Origin: Pontibacillus chungwhensis BH030062
Lineage (GTDB): Bacteria; Bacillota; Bacilli; Bacillales; BH030062
Direction: 5' to 3'
DNA: 64,000 bases
Assembly (NCBI RefSeq): GCF_000770675.1
Contig: NZ_AVBG01000008.1
Location: 1-64,000 of the forward strand
The position numbers were made by a program, and so were the translations under genes. Shown piece after piece: positions 17,808 to 26,826 of the stretch (its first letter is position 1; the number at the start of each line of letters is the position of its first letter). Below the pieces are notes generated by a model, which was given only the letters and a program-made list of their open reading frames with translations, was not told where the DNA came from and ran no database searches.

Positions 17808-19118
17808 TTACGCACTATATATTAAATAAGGAATAAATAGAACGAATAGCACATACATCATTGGATGCATGTCCTTGTGTTGTTTGGATGCAATCATTGT
17901 AATTGGATATACGATGAACCCAAGAGCGATACCTGTTGCGACACTACTTGTTAAAGGCATCATAAGAATGGTTATAAACGATGGGATCGCAATTTCGATT
18001 CGAGTCCAATCAATTGCTTTGGCCTCTGATGCCATCATTGCACCAACAATTATAAGAGCTGGTGCAGTTAGTGTAATTGGGACAATGGACAGAACAGGTT
18101 CAAAGAAGATTGCAATAGCAAAACAGATACTCATAATGACAGCTGTGAATCCTGTACGTCCTCCTGCTCCAATTCCTGCAGAAGATTCTACCATTGAAGC
18201 GGTAGTAGAAGTTCCAAGTGCAGCCCCTACCATTGAAGCTGTACTATCTGAAAGTAAAGCACGTCCTGCGTTTGGTACTTTATTGTCCTTCATTAAACCA
18301 GCTTGAGATGCAATGGCAATTAGGGTACCCGCTGTGTCGAAGAAAGCTACGAATAAGAACGTAAAGATTACAGGTAAAACAGCAGGAGAGAGCGCGTTGG
18401 CTAGGTTCTCAGGTTGGAGCGCCACACCAAGAGTTGGCTCTAAACTTGGAATACTCCCTACAATGGCGGCTGGCTTTTCAATCATACCTGTAAATAAACC
18501 TACAACCGTAGTAATAATAATCCCGTAAAAGATAGCACCTTTCCATCCGTAAGTTAGCATAATAATTGTAATAATAAATCCGAATACAGCTAAAAGCGTG
18601 CTCGCGTCCGTTAGATCTCCGAATGCTACAATCGTGTCAGGGTTACTCACAATCAAGCTCGAGTTTTTTAAACCAATAAAAGCAATAAAAAAGCCAATAC
18701 CAGCTGATACAGCATGCTTTAAATTTTGGGGAATGGCGTTAATAATCTTTTCGCGGATTTTTAATAAGCTTAAGATTGTAAATAGAATTGCTGCTATAAA
18801 TACACCAGTGATGGCTGTTTCCCAAGGAATCCCCATTGTATTTACAACTGCAAAAGTAAAGAATGAATTTAAGCCCATACTTGGTGCAATCCCAATCGGA
18901 TAATTGGCGATTAAACCAATCATGAGTGTACCAAATATAATGGTTAAGGCCGTAGCGGTAAAGACAGCACCCTTATCCATTCCTGCCTGACTTAAAATCG
19001 CCGGATTGACAATTAGGATGTAGGCAAGTGCCAAGAAAGTTGTCATCCCAGCAATAGTTTCTTGTTTGAAATTCGTTTCGCGTTCTTTAAATTGAAAGAA
19101 CTCTTGTATGCGGTTCAT
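17808..19118 (-). CDS. pbuG: Guanine/hypoxanthine permease (NCS2/AzgA type)
   Basis: Purine base uptake carrier, 436 residues and about 13 helices. It starts FFQFKERETNFKQETIAGMT and contains the AzgA-like segments YPIGIAPSMGLNSFF, FFDTAGTLIAIASQAGL and GTSTTASMVESSAGIGAGGR, which carry the substrate-binding residues. It is a single-gene transcript whose leader contains a guanine-class purine riboswitch and a terminator hairpin, as in B. subtilis pbuG. Import is therefore expected to be shut off when guanine or hypoxanthine is plentiful. Confidence 0.92.
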   Translation of the reverse strand: MNRIQEFFQFKERETNFKQETIAGMTTFLALAYILIVNPAILSQAGMDKGAVFTATALTIIFGTLMIGLIANYPIGIAPSMGLNSFFTFAVVNTMGIPWETAITGVFIAAILFTILSLLKIREKIINAIPQNLKHAVSAGIGFFIAFIGLKNSSLIVSNPDTIVAFGDLTDASTLLAVFGFIITIIMLTYGWKGAIFYGIIITTVVGLFTGMIEKPAAIVGSIPSLEPTLGVALQPENLANALSPAVLPVIFTFLFVAFFDTAGTLIAIASQAGLMKDNKVPNAGRALLSDSTASMVGAALGTSTTASMVESSAGIGAGGRTGFTAVIMSICFAIAIFFEPVLSIVPITLTAPALIIVGAMMASEAKAIDWTRIEIAIPSFITILMMPLTSSVATGIALGFIVYPITMIASKQHKDMHPMMYVLFVLFIPYLIYSA

Positions 19119-19143
19119 AGTTGATCCTCCCTTTATGCATTAG

Positions 19144-19175
19144 AAAAAGCTTCGGTTAGGTATCTACCGAAGCTT
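19144..19175 (-). terminator. Riboswitch-controlled terminator before pbuG
   Basis: Perfect 10 bp stem AAGCTTCGGT / ACCGAAGCTT with a 9-base loop, and a T-run on the minus strand. It sits between the purine aptamer and the pbuG start, so ligand binding would favour it and stop transcription. Confidence 0.85.
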
Positions 19176-19235
19176 GAGATCTACAAAGGGATCGCGTATC
19201 AAAATCCAGAAGTGGAATTATAGATAAACGAAATC

Positions 19236-19304
19236 CCTTGTAGCCTAGCTATTTACGGTAGCTTAGTAGATACGTTCGAGCCCTATTCTCGAACTTATAC
19301 AAGG
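19236..19304 (-). ncRNA. Purine riboswitch, guanine class
   Basis: Read on the minus strand: P1 CCTTGTA / TACAAGG closes a three-way junction. Junction 1-2 is TATAA; P2 is GTTCGAG/CTCGAAC with loop AATAGGG; junction 2-3 is GTATCTAC; the P3 loop is CCGTAAAT. These match the conserved parts of the xpt aptamer, including the two kissing loops. The base before the 3' strand of P1 is C, which gives guanine/hypoxanthine specificity, in agreement with the permease it controls. Confidence 0.92.
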
Positions 19305-19579
19305 AAATGAAGTGAAGTGTAGTGTATAGTATTAATTCATTGATGACGATATCGTCACTTAAGCAACTTTAGCAGTCTGGGATAGTACCGTCAACATTAT
19401 TATCATTTTCGAAAAATTAAGTGTTTAAAGAAGGTAGAAGAAGATGGTCATACCAATGAACCCTCTTACTTCATGTAGGGTAAAAAAACTTATACAAAAA
19501 ACACATATTTCTTATACATCTTTGCCATTTAATGCTATTATATGTAAACGAATAGACTACAATAAAAGGAGATTATAGT

Positions 19580-20785
19580 ATGGAGATGAAAACAGATCAT
19601 TCTCTGCGCGCTCTGTTCACCTTTTATTATTCGACCAGAGTTCCCATCTATTTCTTCGAGTACGCTAATCAGAATAAGACATCCTTAGGTGAGATTCCAG
19701 CGCCGTTCGAGCGTTTATACCAAGAAGAAAGGCAACTCATCCTAGAGAAAATGAAACAAAAAGGACGGGTTCACCACGTAACAGACGCTTTCCACCGCCA
19801 CTTTTTAGCTATTAATACCGAAACATTTGCCTCGTTTCCAACAGGGTATGTTTGTATAGGGCCTTTCCTGTACAATGAGTTAAACAACCAGGATATTCAA
19901 GAAGCCTTTCAAAGACAAAGAGAATCTATTTATGTTTCGAGGAAGGTGTTAGCTTACTATTCCCAACTTCCTGTTGTTCATACGAAGCAAGTTCTTTATT
20001 ACGGACAAGTCTTACTCGCCTTACTCACCACTGATTGGGACACGTCGATCCTTGATCAAACGTTTGATCAATTTACTTTTTTCCCTAAGAAAACAGAGCC
20101 ATCTCAAGAAGACACAAAGTTCTTATCTCAAGCTTTTCAGTTAGAGCAAGAGTTCTTGCACAAGTTACGACAAGGAGACCCTTCTGCGATTGATGATTTG
20201 AGTCACGCCAAGTATTACCCTACTCCAACTTACGGGAAGGACAACATGGTACGTTCTTATAAGAACAGGTTAATTGCCACAGTGACGCTAGTAGCCCGAA
20301 CAGCTATTGAAGCAGGAGTGAACGAAACGGAATCCCTATCCATTTCTTACTACTATATAAATGAAATCGAACAAAAAGAGAAAGTTGAAGATCTTATGCA
20401 TTTAGAAAAAGTAATGGTCCATGATTATCTTTCTAAAATACAAAAACAAGAACAACATGACCACACCCCACTCATGCAAGCCTGTCTTGAGAGTATACAA
20501 GCTAACCTTCATAAACCTATTACAATTGAAAGAATGGCGAAGGAGTTAGGTGTAAGATCAGAGCACCTATCCAATCTCTTCAAAAAAGAAATTGGCCTCT
20601 CCCTTCAACAATACATTCATAGACAAAAAATGAAAGAAGTAAAAAAAGCATTACTGCACCAAAAAGACTCTATTTTATCCGTCGCAGAACAATACGGCTA
20701 CAAGAGCGGTTCTCACTTCTCTCGTATATTTAAAAAATACGAAGGTGTATCACCAAGCAACTATCGAAAACAAAATGGGTTATAA
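19580..20785 (+). CDS. AraC-family transcriptional regulator
   Basis: 401 residues. The C-terminal 100 residues are a double helix-turn-helix AraC domain: ITIERMAKELGVRSEHLSNL for the first motif and SILSVAEQYGYKSGSHFSRI for the second, ending GVSPSNYRKQ. The N-terminal 280 residues form a sensor region I cannot assign (YYSTRVPIYFFEYANQ), of the type seen in long Firmicute AraC regulators. It starts behind AAAAGGAG. It is transcribed alone and divergently from pbuG, which has its own riboswitch, so its targets are unknown. Confidence 0.85.
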   Translation: MEMKTDHSLRALFTFYYSTRVPIYFFEYANQNKTSLGEIPAPFERLYQEERQLILEKMKQKGRVHHVTDAFHRHFLAINTETFASFPTGYVCIGPFLYNELNNQDIQEAFQRQRESIYVSRKVLAYYSQLPVVHTKQVLYYGQVLLALLTTDWDTSILDQTFDQFTFFPKKTEPSQEDTKFLSQAFQLEQEFLHKLRQGDPSAIDDLSHAKYYPTPTYGKDNMVRSYKNRLIATVTLVARTAIEAGVNETESLSISYYYINEIEQKEKVEDLMHLEKVMVHDYLSKIQKQEQHDHTPLMQACLESIQANLHKPITIERMAKELGVRSEHLSNLFKKEIGLSLQQYIHRQKMKEVKKALLHQKDSILSVAEQYGYKSGSHFSRIFKKYEGVSPSNYRKQNGL

Positions 20786-20814
20786 AAACGAGGCTGTCAC
20801 ATGCAGCCTCGTTT
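20786..20814. terminator. Shared terminator between the AraC gene and the helicase gene
   Basis: Stem AAACGAGGCTG / CAGCCTCGTTT with a 7-base loop between convergent genes; T and A runs on either side let it work in both directions. Confidence 0.85.
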
Positions 20815-20815
20815 C

Positions 20816-22984
20816 TTAATCATTTAACCGTTCTAAACGCTTGAAGTTCCAACTAATAGGGCGAGTTACTTCCATCTCTTCGAAATAGATTTTATACATC
20901 CTTTTCCGATCATCAACCTCTTCAATGGTACCTGTACCGAAGACAGGATGCTTTACCCGCTCTTCTTTCTTGAATTGAGCATCAGATGTGTGCGTCGAGT
21001 CCAATTGACTGTTCATCCGAATGACTTCCTTCGCCTCTTGTTCAAACCCATGCTCGATTATACCGATCCGTTCATATAGTGTTTCTTCTAGTTCAAACAG
21101 GAAACGAGAAGGATACTTCTTCTCTCCTCTTCCACTTGTCCCCTCAGATTCGGTCAGGTATAGTTCACGTTCCGCTCTAGTGATTGCGACATAAGCAAGG
21201 CGACGTTCTTCTTCAAGGGCGTACTCTTTTCTTTCTCTCAGAGATCGTTCATTAGGTATAACCCTATCATTAAATCCAACCAAGAAAACATACGGGTATT
21301 CTAATCCTTTCGAGGTGTGGATAGTCATTAGCTTTACAGCTTCTCGCTGGTCCTCTCTATCATTTTCCGTGTAAAGCGTAAGCATTTGTAAATAATATTC
21401 AAGAGAAATCTCTTCCCCCATTGCTCCTTCGTACTGTACAACGGAATGCTTCAGTTCCATAAGGTTATCTAACCTCTCATGATCTCCATCCTCACGAATA
21501 AAGGCTTCATATCCCGTAGCCTGCAATAAATCTTGAAGTAAATCTGCGACAGATAGTTCGTTCCTCTTTAGTTTCATTGCTTCTATGACTTCAATGAATT
21601 CTTTCGCTTTCGTACGGTTAAAGATAGAGTGGTCTATATGGTCACGTAACGTCTGATATAGTGACTTCCCTTCTTCTTCAGCCCGCTCTCGTAAAAAAGT
21701 AATTCGCTTCTTACCCATTTGTCTTCTAGGTGTATTTATTATTCTCATAAATGATAAATCATCTTCAAAAGCCACAAGCTTAAGATGAGCAAGCGCATCC
21801 TTAATTTCTTTACGTTCAAAGAACTTAAACCCTCCATAAATACTATAGTCTAAGTTTTCATGGATGAGCTCTTGTTCCACAAAGCGCGATAAGTAATTCG
21901 CACGGTATAAGATCGCTACCTCATTTAACGAGACGCCTCGCTCTTTTTGCAAAGATTGTATTCGTGAAACAATCCATTTGGCTTCTTCTTGCTCTGTCTT
22001 AGCATGATAATGAATGACAGTAGCGCCCTTTGGATTTTGTGTGAACATATCTTTATCCACTCTTAGTTTATTTTGCTTTATTAATGCATTTCCGAGATTT
22101 AAGATTTGAGGAGTTGAGCGGTAATTCTCATTTAGTAGGATCGTTTTACAACCAGGAAACCACTGATCAAAATTCACCATAAATTTCGGATCAGCGCCCC
22201 TCCATTCGTATATCGTTTGGTCTGGATCTCCAACAACAAATACATTTCCGTGACCTTTACTTAGGATTCGGATGAGCTCAAATTGTTTTGGACTGCTGTC
22301 TTGAAACTCATCTACTTGAATATAGTATAGTCTTTCTTGCCATTTCTCCAATACGTGCTTATATTCTTCAAAGAGAACTAATGTAAAGTTTAAAAGATCA
22401 TCAAAATCGAGCCCATACACCCTTTTTTGCTTCTTTAAATAGGCCACTATAATCTTTTGGTCTAGCTCTTCTACTTGGTCAGGCTCAAGGCTTTTTTCCC
22501 TTGAAATAAGGTCATACACATAGCCGGTATCTGCTTTATATTCACCAATTTTCTTTAAAATTCGTGCAAACTTATGATCATTCACCTTTAACCCGAACTC
22601 TTCATAAATTTCCCTTAAGATTGATTTTTGATCTTCAGTGTCCAAAATAAGAAATTGCTTCGGATAAAAAAGATGGTGAATGTCTTCTCGTAAGATCCTC
22701 ACACAAAAACCATGATACGTATTAATATAACCCGTATCCCTTTCTCCTCCTACAAGTTTTTTCACCCTTCTTCTCATTTCTTGAGCTGCTTTGTTTGTAA
22801 ACGTGACACACAAGAGATTAGAAGGCTCAAGGCCTAATTCACTTACTAAATAGGCATATCGATTCGTTAGAGTTCGTGTCTTACCAGAACCAGCTCCAGC
22901 AATAACCCGAACAGCTCCTTCAGTTGTAGTAACCGCCGTTGTTTGCTGTTCATTTAGACCATTAAAAATTCCATCCACTTCCAT
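20816..22984 (-). CDS. UvrD/PcrA-type superfamily 1 DNA helicase (YjcD-like)
   Basis: ATP-dependent 3'-5' DNA helicase, 722 residues. SF1A motifs in order: Q motif LNEQQTTAV, motif I AGAGSGKTRTLTNR, Ia CVTFTNKAAQEM, II VDEFQDSS, III FVVGDPDQTIYEWRGA, IV LNENYRSTPQIL, V MTIHTSKGLEYPYVFLVG, VI YVAITRAERELYL. The C-terminal 60 residues (KHPVFGTGTIEEVDD) are the small PcrA-like tail domain. The start at 22984 follows CGGAGG; the in-frame ATGs upstream lack a site. In length and context it is more like B. subtilis YjcD than the main PcrA, which sits in an operon with ligA. Confidence 0.9.
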   Translation of the reverse strand: MEVDGIFNGLNEQQTTAVTTTEGAVRVIAGAGSGKTRTLTNRYAYLVSELGLEPSNLLCVTFTNKAAQEMRRRVKKLVGGERDTGYINTYHGFCVRILREDIHHLFYPKQFLILDTEDQKSILREIYEEFGLKVNDHKFARILKKIGEYKADTGYVYDLISREKSLEPDQVEELDQKIIVAYLKKQKRVYGLDFDDLLNFTLVLFEEYKHVLEKWQERLYYIQVDEFQDSSPKQFELIRILSKGHGNVFVVGDPDQTIYEWRGADPKFMVNFDQWFPGCKTILLNENYRSTPQILNLGNALIKQNKLRVDKDMFTQNPKGATVIHYHAKTEQEEAKWIVSRIQSLQKERGVSLNEVAILYRANYLSRFVEQELIHENLDYSIYGGFKFFERKEIKDALAHLKLVAFEDDLSFMRIINTPRRQMGKKRITFLRERAEEEGKSLYQTLRDHIDHSIFNRTKAKEFIEVIEAMKLKRNELSVADLLQDLLQATGYEAFIREDGDHERLDNLMELKHSVVQYEGAMGEEISLEYYLQMLTLYTENDREDQREAVKLMTIHTSKGLEYPYVFLVGFNDRVIPNERSLRERKEYALEEERRLAYVAITRAERELYLTESEGTSGRGEKKYPSRFLFELEETLYERIGIIEHGFEQEAKEVIRMNSQLDSTHTSDAQFKKEERVKHPVFGTGTIEEVDDRKRMYKIYFEEMEVTRPISWNFKRLERLND

Positions 22985-23064
22985 ATAACCAACCTCCGAA
23001 CAGAACATTTGTTTGTACATCATTATACCAAACAACCCACCCCTTTAACCATGCACAGCAATGA

Positions 23065-23110
23065 AGGGTGCCAGTCCCCCTTTACTCAGGTAAAGGGGGA
23101 CTGGCACCCT
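23065..23110. repeat. Perfect 20 bp-stem palindrome
   Basis: AGGGTGCCAGTCCCCCTTTA at 23065-23084 is repeated inverted and perfect at 23091-23110, with a 6-base loop. The outer half (AGGGTGCCAG) resembles the GTGTC-GACAC palindrome family. It lies between ampS and the helicase gene and has no T-run on either side. Confidence 0.8.
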
Positions 23111-23140
23111 GCGATTATTTACAGTGATAAAGGCGACATA

Positions 23141-23166
23141 AAAAAGAGAGCTCAAATAGAGCTCTC
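23141..23166 (-). terminator. Terminator of ampS
   Basis: Stem GAGAGCTC / GAGCTCTC with a 5-base loop, then TTTTTT on the minus strand. Confidence 0.85.
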
Positions 23167-23177
23167 CACACAGGCTT

Positions 23178-24416
23178 TTAAGAGAAATCAAATGCCCAGT
23201 TTCCATTACGGAAAACAGGTTCTGTTTCACCAGATGGCGTGATGCCGTCGATATCAAGTTCTCCTGATCCCATCATAAAGTCAACGTGAACAATGCTGTT
23301 ATTCACACCGTTTTCATCAAGCTGATCATCATCCATCTTTGCTCCCCCCTCAATACTACTAGGGTAGGCTTTACCTAAAGCAAGGTGACAAGACGCATTC
23401 TCATCGTAAAGTGTGTTATAGAAAATAACGCCACTTTGAGAAATTGGGGACTGATGAGGAACAATGGCAAGCTCCCCTAAACGACGAGCCCCTTCATCCA
23501 TGTTTAACAGTTGCTCTAATGTTTCGTATCCTGTTTCTGCTTCAAAATCAACCACTTTACCTTCTTTGAATGTTAAAGAGAAGTTTTCGATTAAGTTTCC
23601 TCCATAACTAAGTGGTTTTGTACTTGAAACGGTGCCATTCACTCCGTATTTATGAGGTAATGTAAAGACTTCTTCAGTAGGCATGTTTGCATTAAAGGAA
23701 ATCCCTTGCTCTGATTTAGACGATCCACCTTTCCAAACATGACCATCAGGTAGATCTACCTCAAGATCGGTACCTGGGGATTTATAAATCAATTTCTTAA
23801 ATTGCTTCTTATTAAGATAATCACGAGCTTTCCCTAACGTTTTATTATGCTCATCCCATGCTTTCAGGGGTTCTTCTTGGTCTACTCTCGTGATCGTAAA
23901 GATCTGTTCCCAAAGCTTTGATACCGCCTCTTCTTCCGATACATCAGGGAAAACCTTTTTAGCCCATTCTGTATTTGGTATGGCTACGATTGACCAAGTA
24001 ATCTTGTCATTCATCGTGTACTTTCTAAAGTTCTTCATCGCTTCTCCACTTGCTTTACTAGCGGCTGCTATTCGAGAAGAATCAATGCCATTTAAATTAT
24101 CAGGGTCGGTTGAACGAATAGATAAAACAGCAGCACCATTTTCAGCGAAGTAGTCATATTGATCTACTTTCCATTGAGGGACTGTTTCTAATACATCTTG
24201 TGAAGCATGTTCAAAGTAAAGACGTTGCATAACATCATCGGACCAGTTAATATGAACATCTTTTGCACCAGCTTCATAGGCTTTCCTAGCTACAATACGC
24301 GCAAACTCAGCACCATCAACTGGAGCATTCAACATAAGAATTTGGTCTTTCTGTAAGTTGACTCCTTTATGTATAGCTAACTCTGCGTATTTTTCTAACT
24401 GTTGTGTTGCAGGCAT
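23178..24416 (-). CDS. ampS: Aminopeptidase of family M29 (AmpS)
   Basis: Cytosolic dinuclear-metal aminopeptidase removing N-terminal residues from peptides, 412 residues, the usual length. The metal-binding C-terminal domain shows NMPTEEVFTLPHKYGVNG, GARRLGELAIVPHQSPIS, NASCHLALGKAYP and IVHVDFMMGSGELDIDG, which carry the Glu, His and Asp ligands of the family. The start has AAAGGAGG. It is monocistronic. It could process peptides imported by the dpp system, but no direct link is seen. Confidence 0.92.
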   Translation of the reverse strand: MPATQQLEKYAELAIHKGVNLQKDQILMLNAPVDGAEFARIVARKAYEAGAKDVHINWSDDVMQRLYFEHASQDVLETVPQWKVDQYDYFAENGAAVLSIRSTDPDNLNGIDSSRIAAASKASGEAMKNFRKYTMNDKITWSIVAIPNTEWAKKVFPDVSEEEAVSKLWEQIFTITRVDQEEPLKAWDEHNKTLGKARDYLNKKQFKKLIYKSPGTDLEVDLPDGHVWKGGSSKSEQGISFNANMPTEEVFTLPHKYGVNGTVSSTKPLSYGGNLIENFSLTFKEGKVVDFEAETGYETLEQLLNMDEGARRLGELAIVPHQSPISQSGVIFYNTLYDENASCHLALGKAYPSSIEGGAKMDDDQLDENGVNNSIVHVDFMMGSGELDIDGITPSGETEPVFRNGNWAFDFS

Positions 24417-24578
24417 ATAAGCCCTCCTTTTAAGTGTTTTGAATACTTCGACTTCTATTTAGCATAACAAATCCCGGCCTTTTTTGTAACAAAAGCCTTC
24501 TAACTATTCCTTTATTATCCACTATTAAGAATCGTTTTTCTTCACGGGATGTAAAAATAAGGGACAGAACCATGCTTA

Positions 24579-24755
24579 TCAGAAAAGACTGGACTGAGCC
24601 ACCGTGAATTCAAAGGAACTCTTACACTTTTTATCAAAAACTATGTAACATTCCCCAAAAACTTCGATGCAAAGCGAGATTTTTTCATTTTTTTCGACAA
24701 AATTCCAGTACCTCTTCAACCCAGTATTTTCAGTAAGTTTGTCCAGTTTGATCAT
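24579..24755 (-). CDS. Doubtful small open frame before the BCCT gene
   Basis: A 58-codon frame, MIKLDKLTENTGLKRYWNF onward, occupies the 440 bp gap between ampS and the BCCT carrier and reads away from the carrier. Its composition looks protein-like (FVEKNEKISLCIEVFGECY), but the ribosome site is poor and I do not recognise a family. It may be a remnant or chance. Nothing else is seen in this gap except a likely carrier promoter near TATGAT at 24821. Confidence 0.2.
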   Translation of the reverse strand: MIKLDKLTENTGLKRYWNFVEKNEKISLCIEVFGECYIVFDKKCKSSFEFTVAQSSLF

Positions 24756-24858
24756 CACGTTCTTTTCAATTAATTCAAATAGATTATACAATTTGTTCTG
24801 TACAAAAAGTTATCAATCTATTATGATTAAATATGTACTTTACAGAAAGGACGATTAT

Positions 24859-26490
24859 ATGAATAAAAAAATAATGGATTGGCCCACATTTGCAGGGGCA
24901 TTATTCCTACTATTATCAGTTACAATTCCACTCATTTTATTTCCTCAAAAAGGTCAGATTGTTGTAGACAAACTCCAAGGGATCATAACCACAAACTTCG
25001 GTGTTGTCTTCATGATGGTTGGCCTCGGCATTTTCTTATTCCTTCTCTATGTCGCATTTAGTAAAAACGGTCAAGTTAAATTAGGTGACAAAGGTGAAAA
25101 GCCTGAATTCAATACATTCTCCTGGGCAGCGATGTTATTCTGTGCCGGAATCGGTTCTAGTATTCTATACTGGGGTACAATCGAGTGGGCTTACTACTAC
25201 CAATCTCCTCCATTCGCCGCTGAAGGTGGCACGAAAGAAGCGATCCAATGGGCAAGTGTTTACGGGATCTTCCACTGGGGACCAATCGCTTGGGCCATTT
25301 ATACATTACCCGCACTACCAATTGCTTATTTCTATTATGTTCGTAAAAAGCCTGTATTAAAAATTAGTGAAGCTTGTCGACCTGTTATCGGAAAACGAGC
25401 TGACGGCCCTCTAGGTACGATTATTGATGTTCTATTCATGTTTGGTTTAATGGGCGGTGCCGGTACGACACTAGCACTAGGGACACCTATGATAGCCGAA
25501 GGAATTTCAAGTCTTACTGGCGTTGAAGTTACACTCGGACTTAAAACGGGTATACTAGTAGTTTGTACTATTATTTTTGGCATTAGTGCTTACTCAGGAT
25601 TAAAAAAAGGAATTAAAGTACTAAGTGACGTAAACTTATGGTTATCACTTTTCTTACTTGCCTTTGTATTTATTTTCGGACCAACGAAATTCATCTCTGA
25701 AACAACGTTTAATAGTCTTGGTTTATTAGCGGATAACTTCTTCCGTATGGCTACTTGGACAGAATCATTTGCTGGTCTTAACTCCATTGCTGAAACAAGC
25801 TTCCCAGAATCATGGACGGTTTTCTACTGGGCTTGGTGGCTTGTATACGCACCATTCGTTGGACTCTTCATTGCTAGAATCTCGCGTGGACGTACAATTA
25901 AGCAGATGGTTCTTGGAACAATGCTTTACGGTACACTAGGATGCGTTCTTTTCTTCGGAGTAATCGGAAACTATGGTATGTACATGCAACTTACAGGACA
26001 ATTTGATGTTATCGGTGTCTTAAATACACAAGGAGCACCAGCTGCAATTATTAGTGTAATCGCACAATTGCCAATGGCTCCTATCATGATTACAACCTTT
26101 ACTGTTCTAGCAATTATCTTCCTTGCAACAACATTTGACTCCAGTTCTTACATACTGGCGTCTGTTGTACAGAATTACGTTGAAGAAGAACCCTTACGTT
26201 GGAATCGATTGTTCTGGGCCTTTGCCCTTTGCCTACTTCCACTTACCCTAATGTTTTTAGGCGGCTTAGGAACATTACAAACAGCTAGTATCGTCGGAGG
26301 AACACCATTATTATTCATTATGGTCATGCTAGCCTGGTCATTTATGAAAGCTTCAAACGAAGACATCGTTGCTTCAGATGACTACCAACCAAAAACAATT
26401 AATCTAGATTCTAAACAAATCAAACGACGCTTAAAGCGCAAAAAACGTCTTCAAAAAGAACAAGAACAAGAAGACTCTCAAGTAAGCTAA
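24859..26490 (+). CDS. BCCT-family betaine/carnitine/choline transporter
   Basis: Twelve-helix secondary carrier for trimethylammonium osmolytes, 543 residues. The aromatic box region reads CAGIGSSILYWGTIEWAYYY, followed by FHWGPIAWAIYTLPALPIAY, which is closer to CaiT than to BetP/OpuD as I recall them. WWLVYAPFVGLFIARISRGR is the BCCT signature. The C-terminus is a 30-residue strongly basic then acidic tail (KQIKRRLKRKKRLQKEQEQ), possibly an osmosensor or simply an anchor. The start at 24859 has AGAAAGGACG upstream; a longer in-frame extension without a site is rejected. Transcribed alone, likely for osmoprotection; the exact substrate is not clear. Confidence 0.88.
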   Translation: MNKKIMDWPTFAGALFLLLSVTIPLILFPQKGQIVVDKLQGIITTNFGVVFMMVGLGIFLFLLYVAFSKNGQVKLGDKGEKPEFNTFSWAAMLFCAGIGSSILYWGTIEWAYYYQSPPFAAEGGTKEAIQWASVYGIFHWGPIAWAIYTLPALPIAYFYYVRKKPVLKISEACRPVIGKRADGPLGTIIDVLFMFGLMGGAGTTLALGTPMIAEGISSLTGVEVTLGLKTGILVVCTIIFGISAYSGLKKGIKVLSDVNLWLSLFLLAFVFIFGPTKFISETTFNSLGLLADNFFRMATWTESFAGLNSIAETSFPESWTVFYWAWWLVYAPFVGLFIARISRGRTIKQMVLGTMLYGTLGCVLFFGVIGNYGMYMQLTGQFDVIGVLNTQGAPAAIISVIAQLPMAPIMITTFTVLAIIFLATTFDSSSYILASVVQNYVEEEPLRWNRLFWAFALCLLPLTLMFLGGLGTLQTASIVGGTPLLFIMVMLAWSFMKASNEDIVASDDYQPKTINLDSKQIKRRLKRKKRLQKEQEQEDSQVS

Positions 26491-26510
26491 CCCCCTATTT
26501 ATATAGAAGA

Positions 26511-26546
26511 AAAGGTGCTCCTTCACTAAGGAGCACCTTTTTTATT
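26511..26546 (+). terminator. Terminator of the BCCT gene
   Basis: Perfect 13 bp stem AAAGGTGCTCCTT / AAGGAGCACCTTT with a 4-base loop, then TTTATTT. Confidence 0.9.
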
Positions 26547-26605
26547 TAGGCTGTATTAAACAATAATATAGAAGATAAGTTTGTTGGAAACTCGAAGCTG
26601 AGAAA

Positions 26606-26787
26606 ATGTTTCCGTTCACGTTAGTTTAGTCTAAGGTGGGCCTGGAAACTACTCGCTTTCCTGTGGGGAGCTGGTGAGCCTCCTCAGCCGGCACGCCGGC
26701 TTCCGGGATCTCACCGAGGCTCTTCTACCCACGGGAGTCTCGCAGTTTCCAGGCCCACCTTTGCCATATAAGAATGAACGAAAACAT
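26606..26787 (+). repeat. Double-hairpin repeat unit 1, hairpin type I
   Basis: Nested inverted repeat. Outer arms are ATGTTTCCGTTCA (26606-26618) and TGAACGAAAACAT (26775-26787). Inner arms are AAGGTGGGCCTGGAAACT (26633-26650) and its perfect inverse at 26744-26761. The core between them contains CTCGCTTTCCTGTGGGGAG and GGGAGTCTCGC, present in all copies. Together with the next entry it forms one of four full units in the window. Not coding. Confidence 0.85.
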
Positions 26788-26826
26788 GCCATATAGGGTG
26801 ACATCAGATCTCCTGATGCGAACTGC

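Noticed and set aside
26511-26546. BCCT gene terminator as part of the adjacent repeat
   Set aside because: It is a simple perfect stem with its own T-run and shares no sequence with the repeat family.
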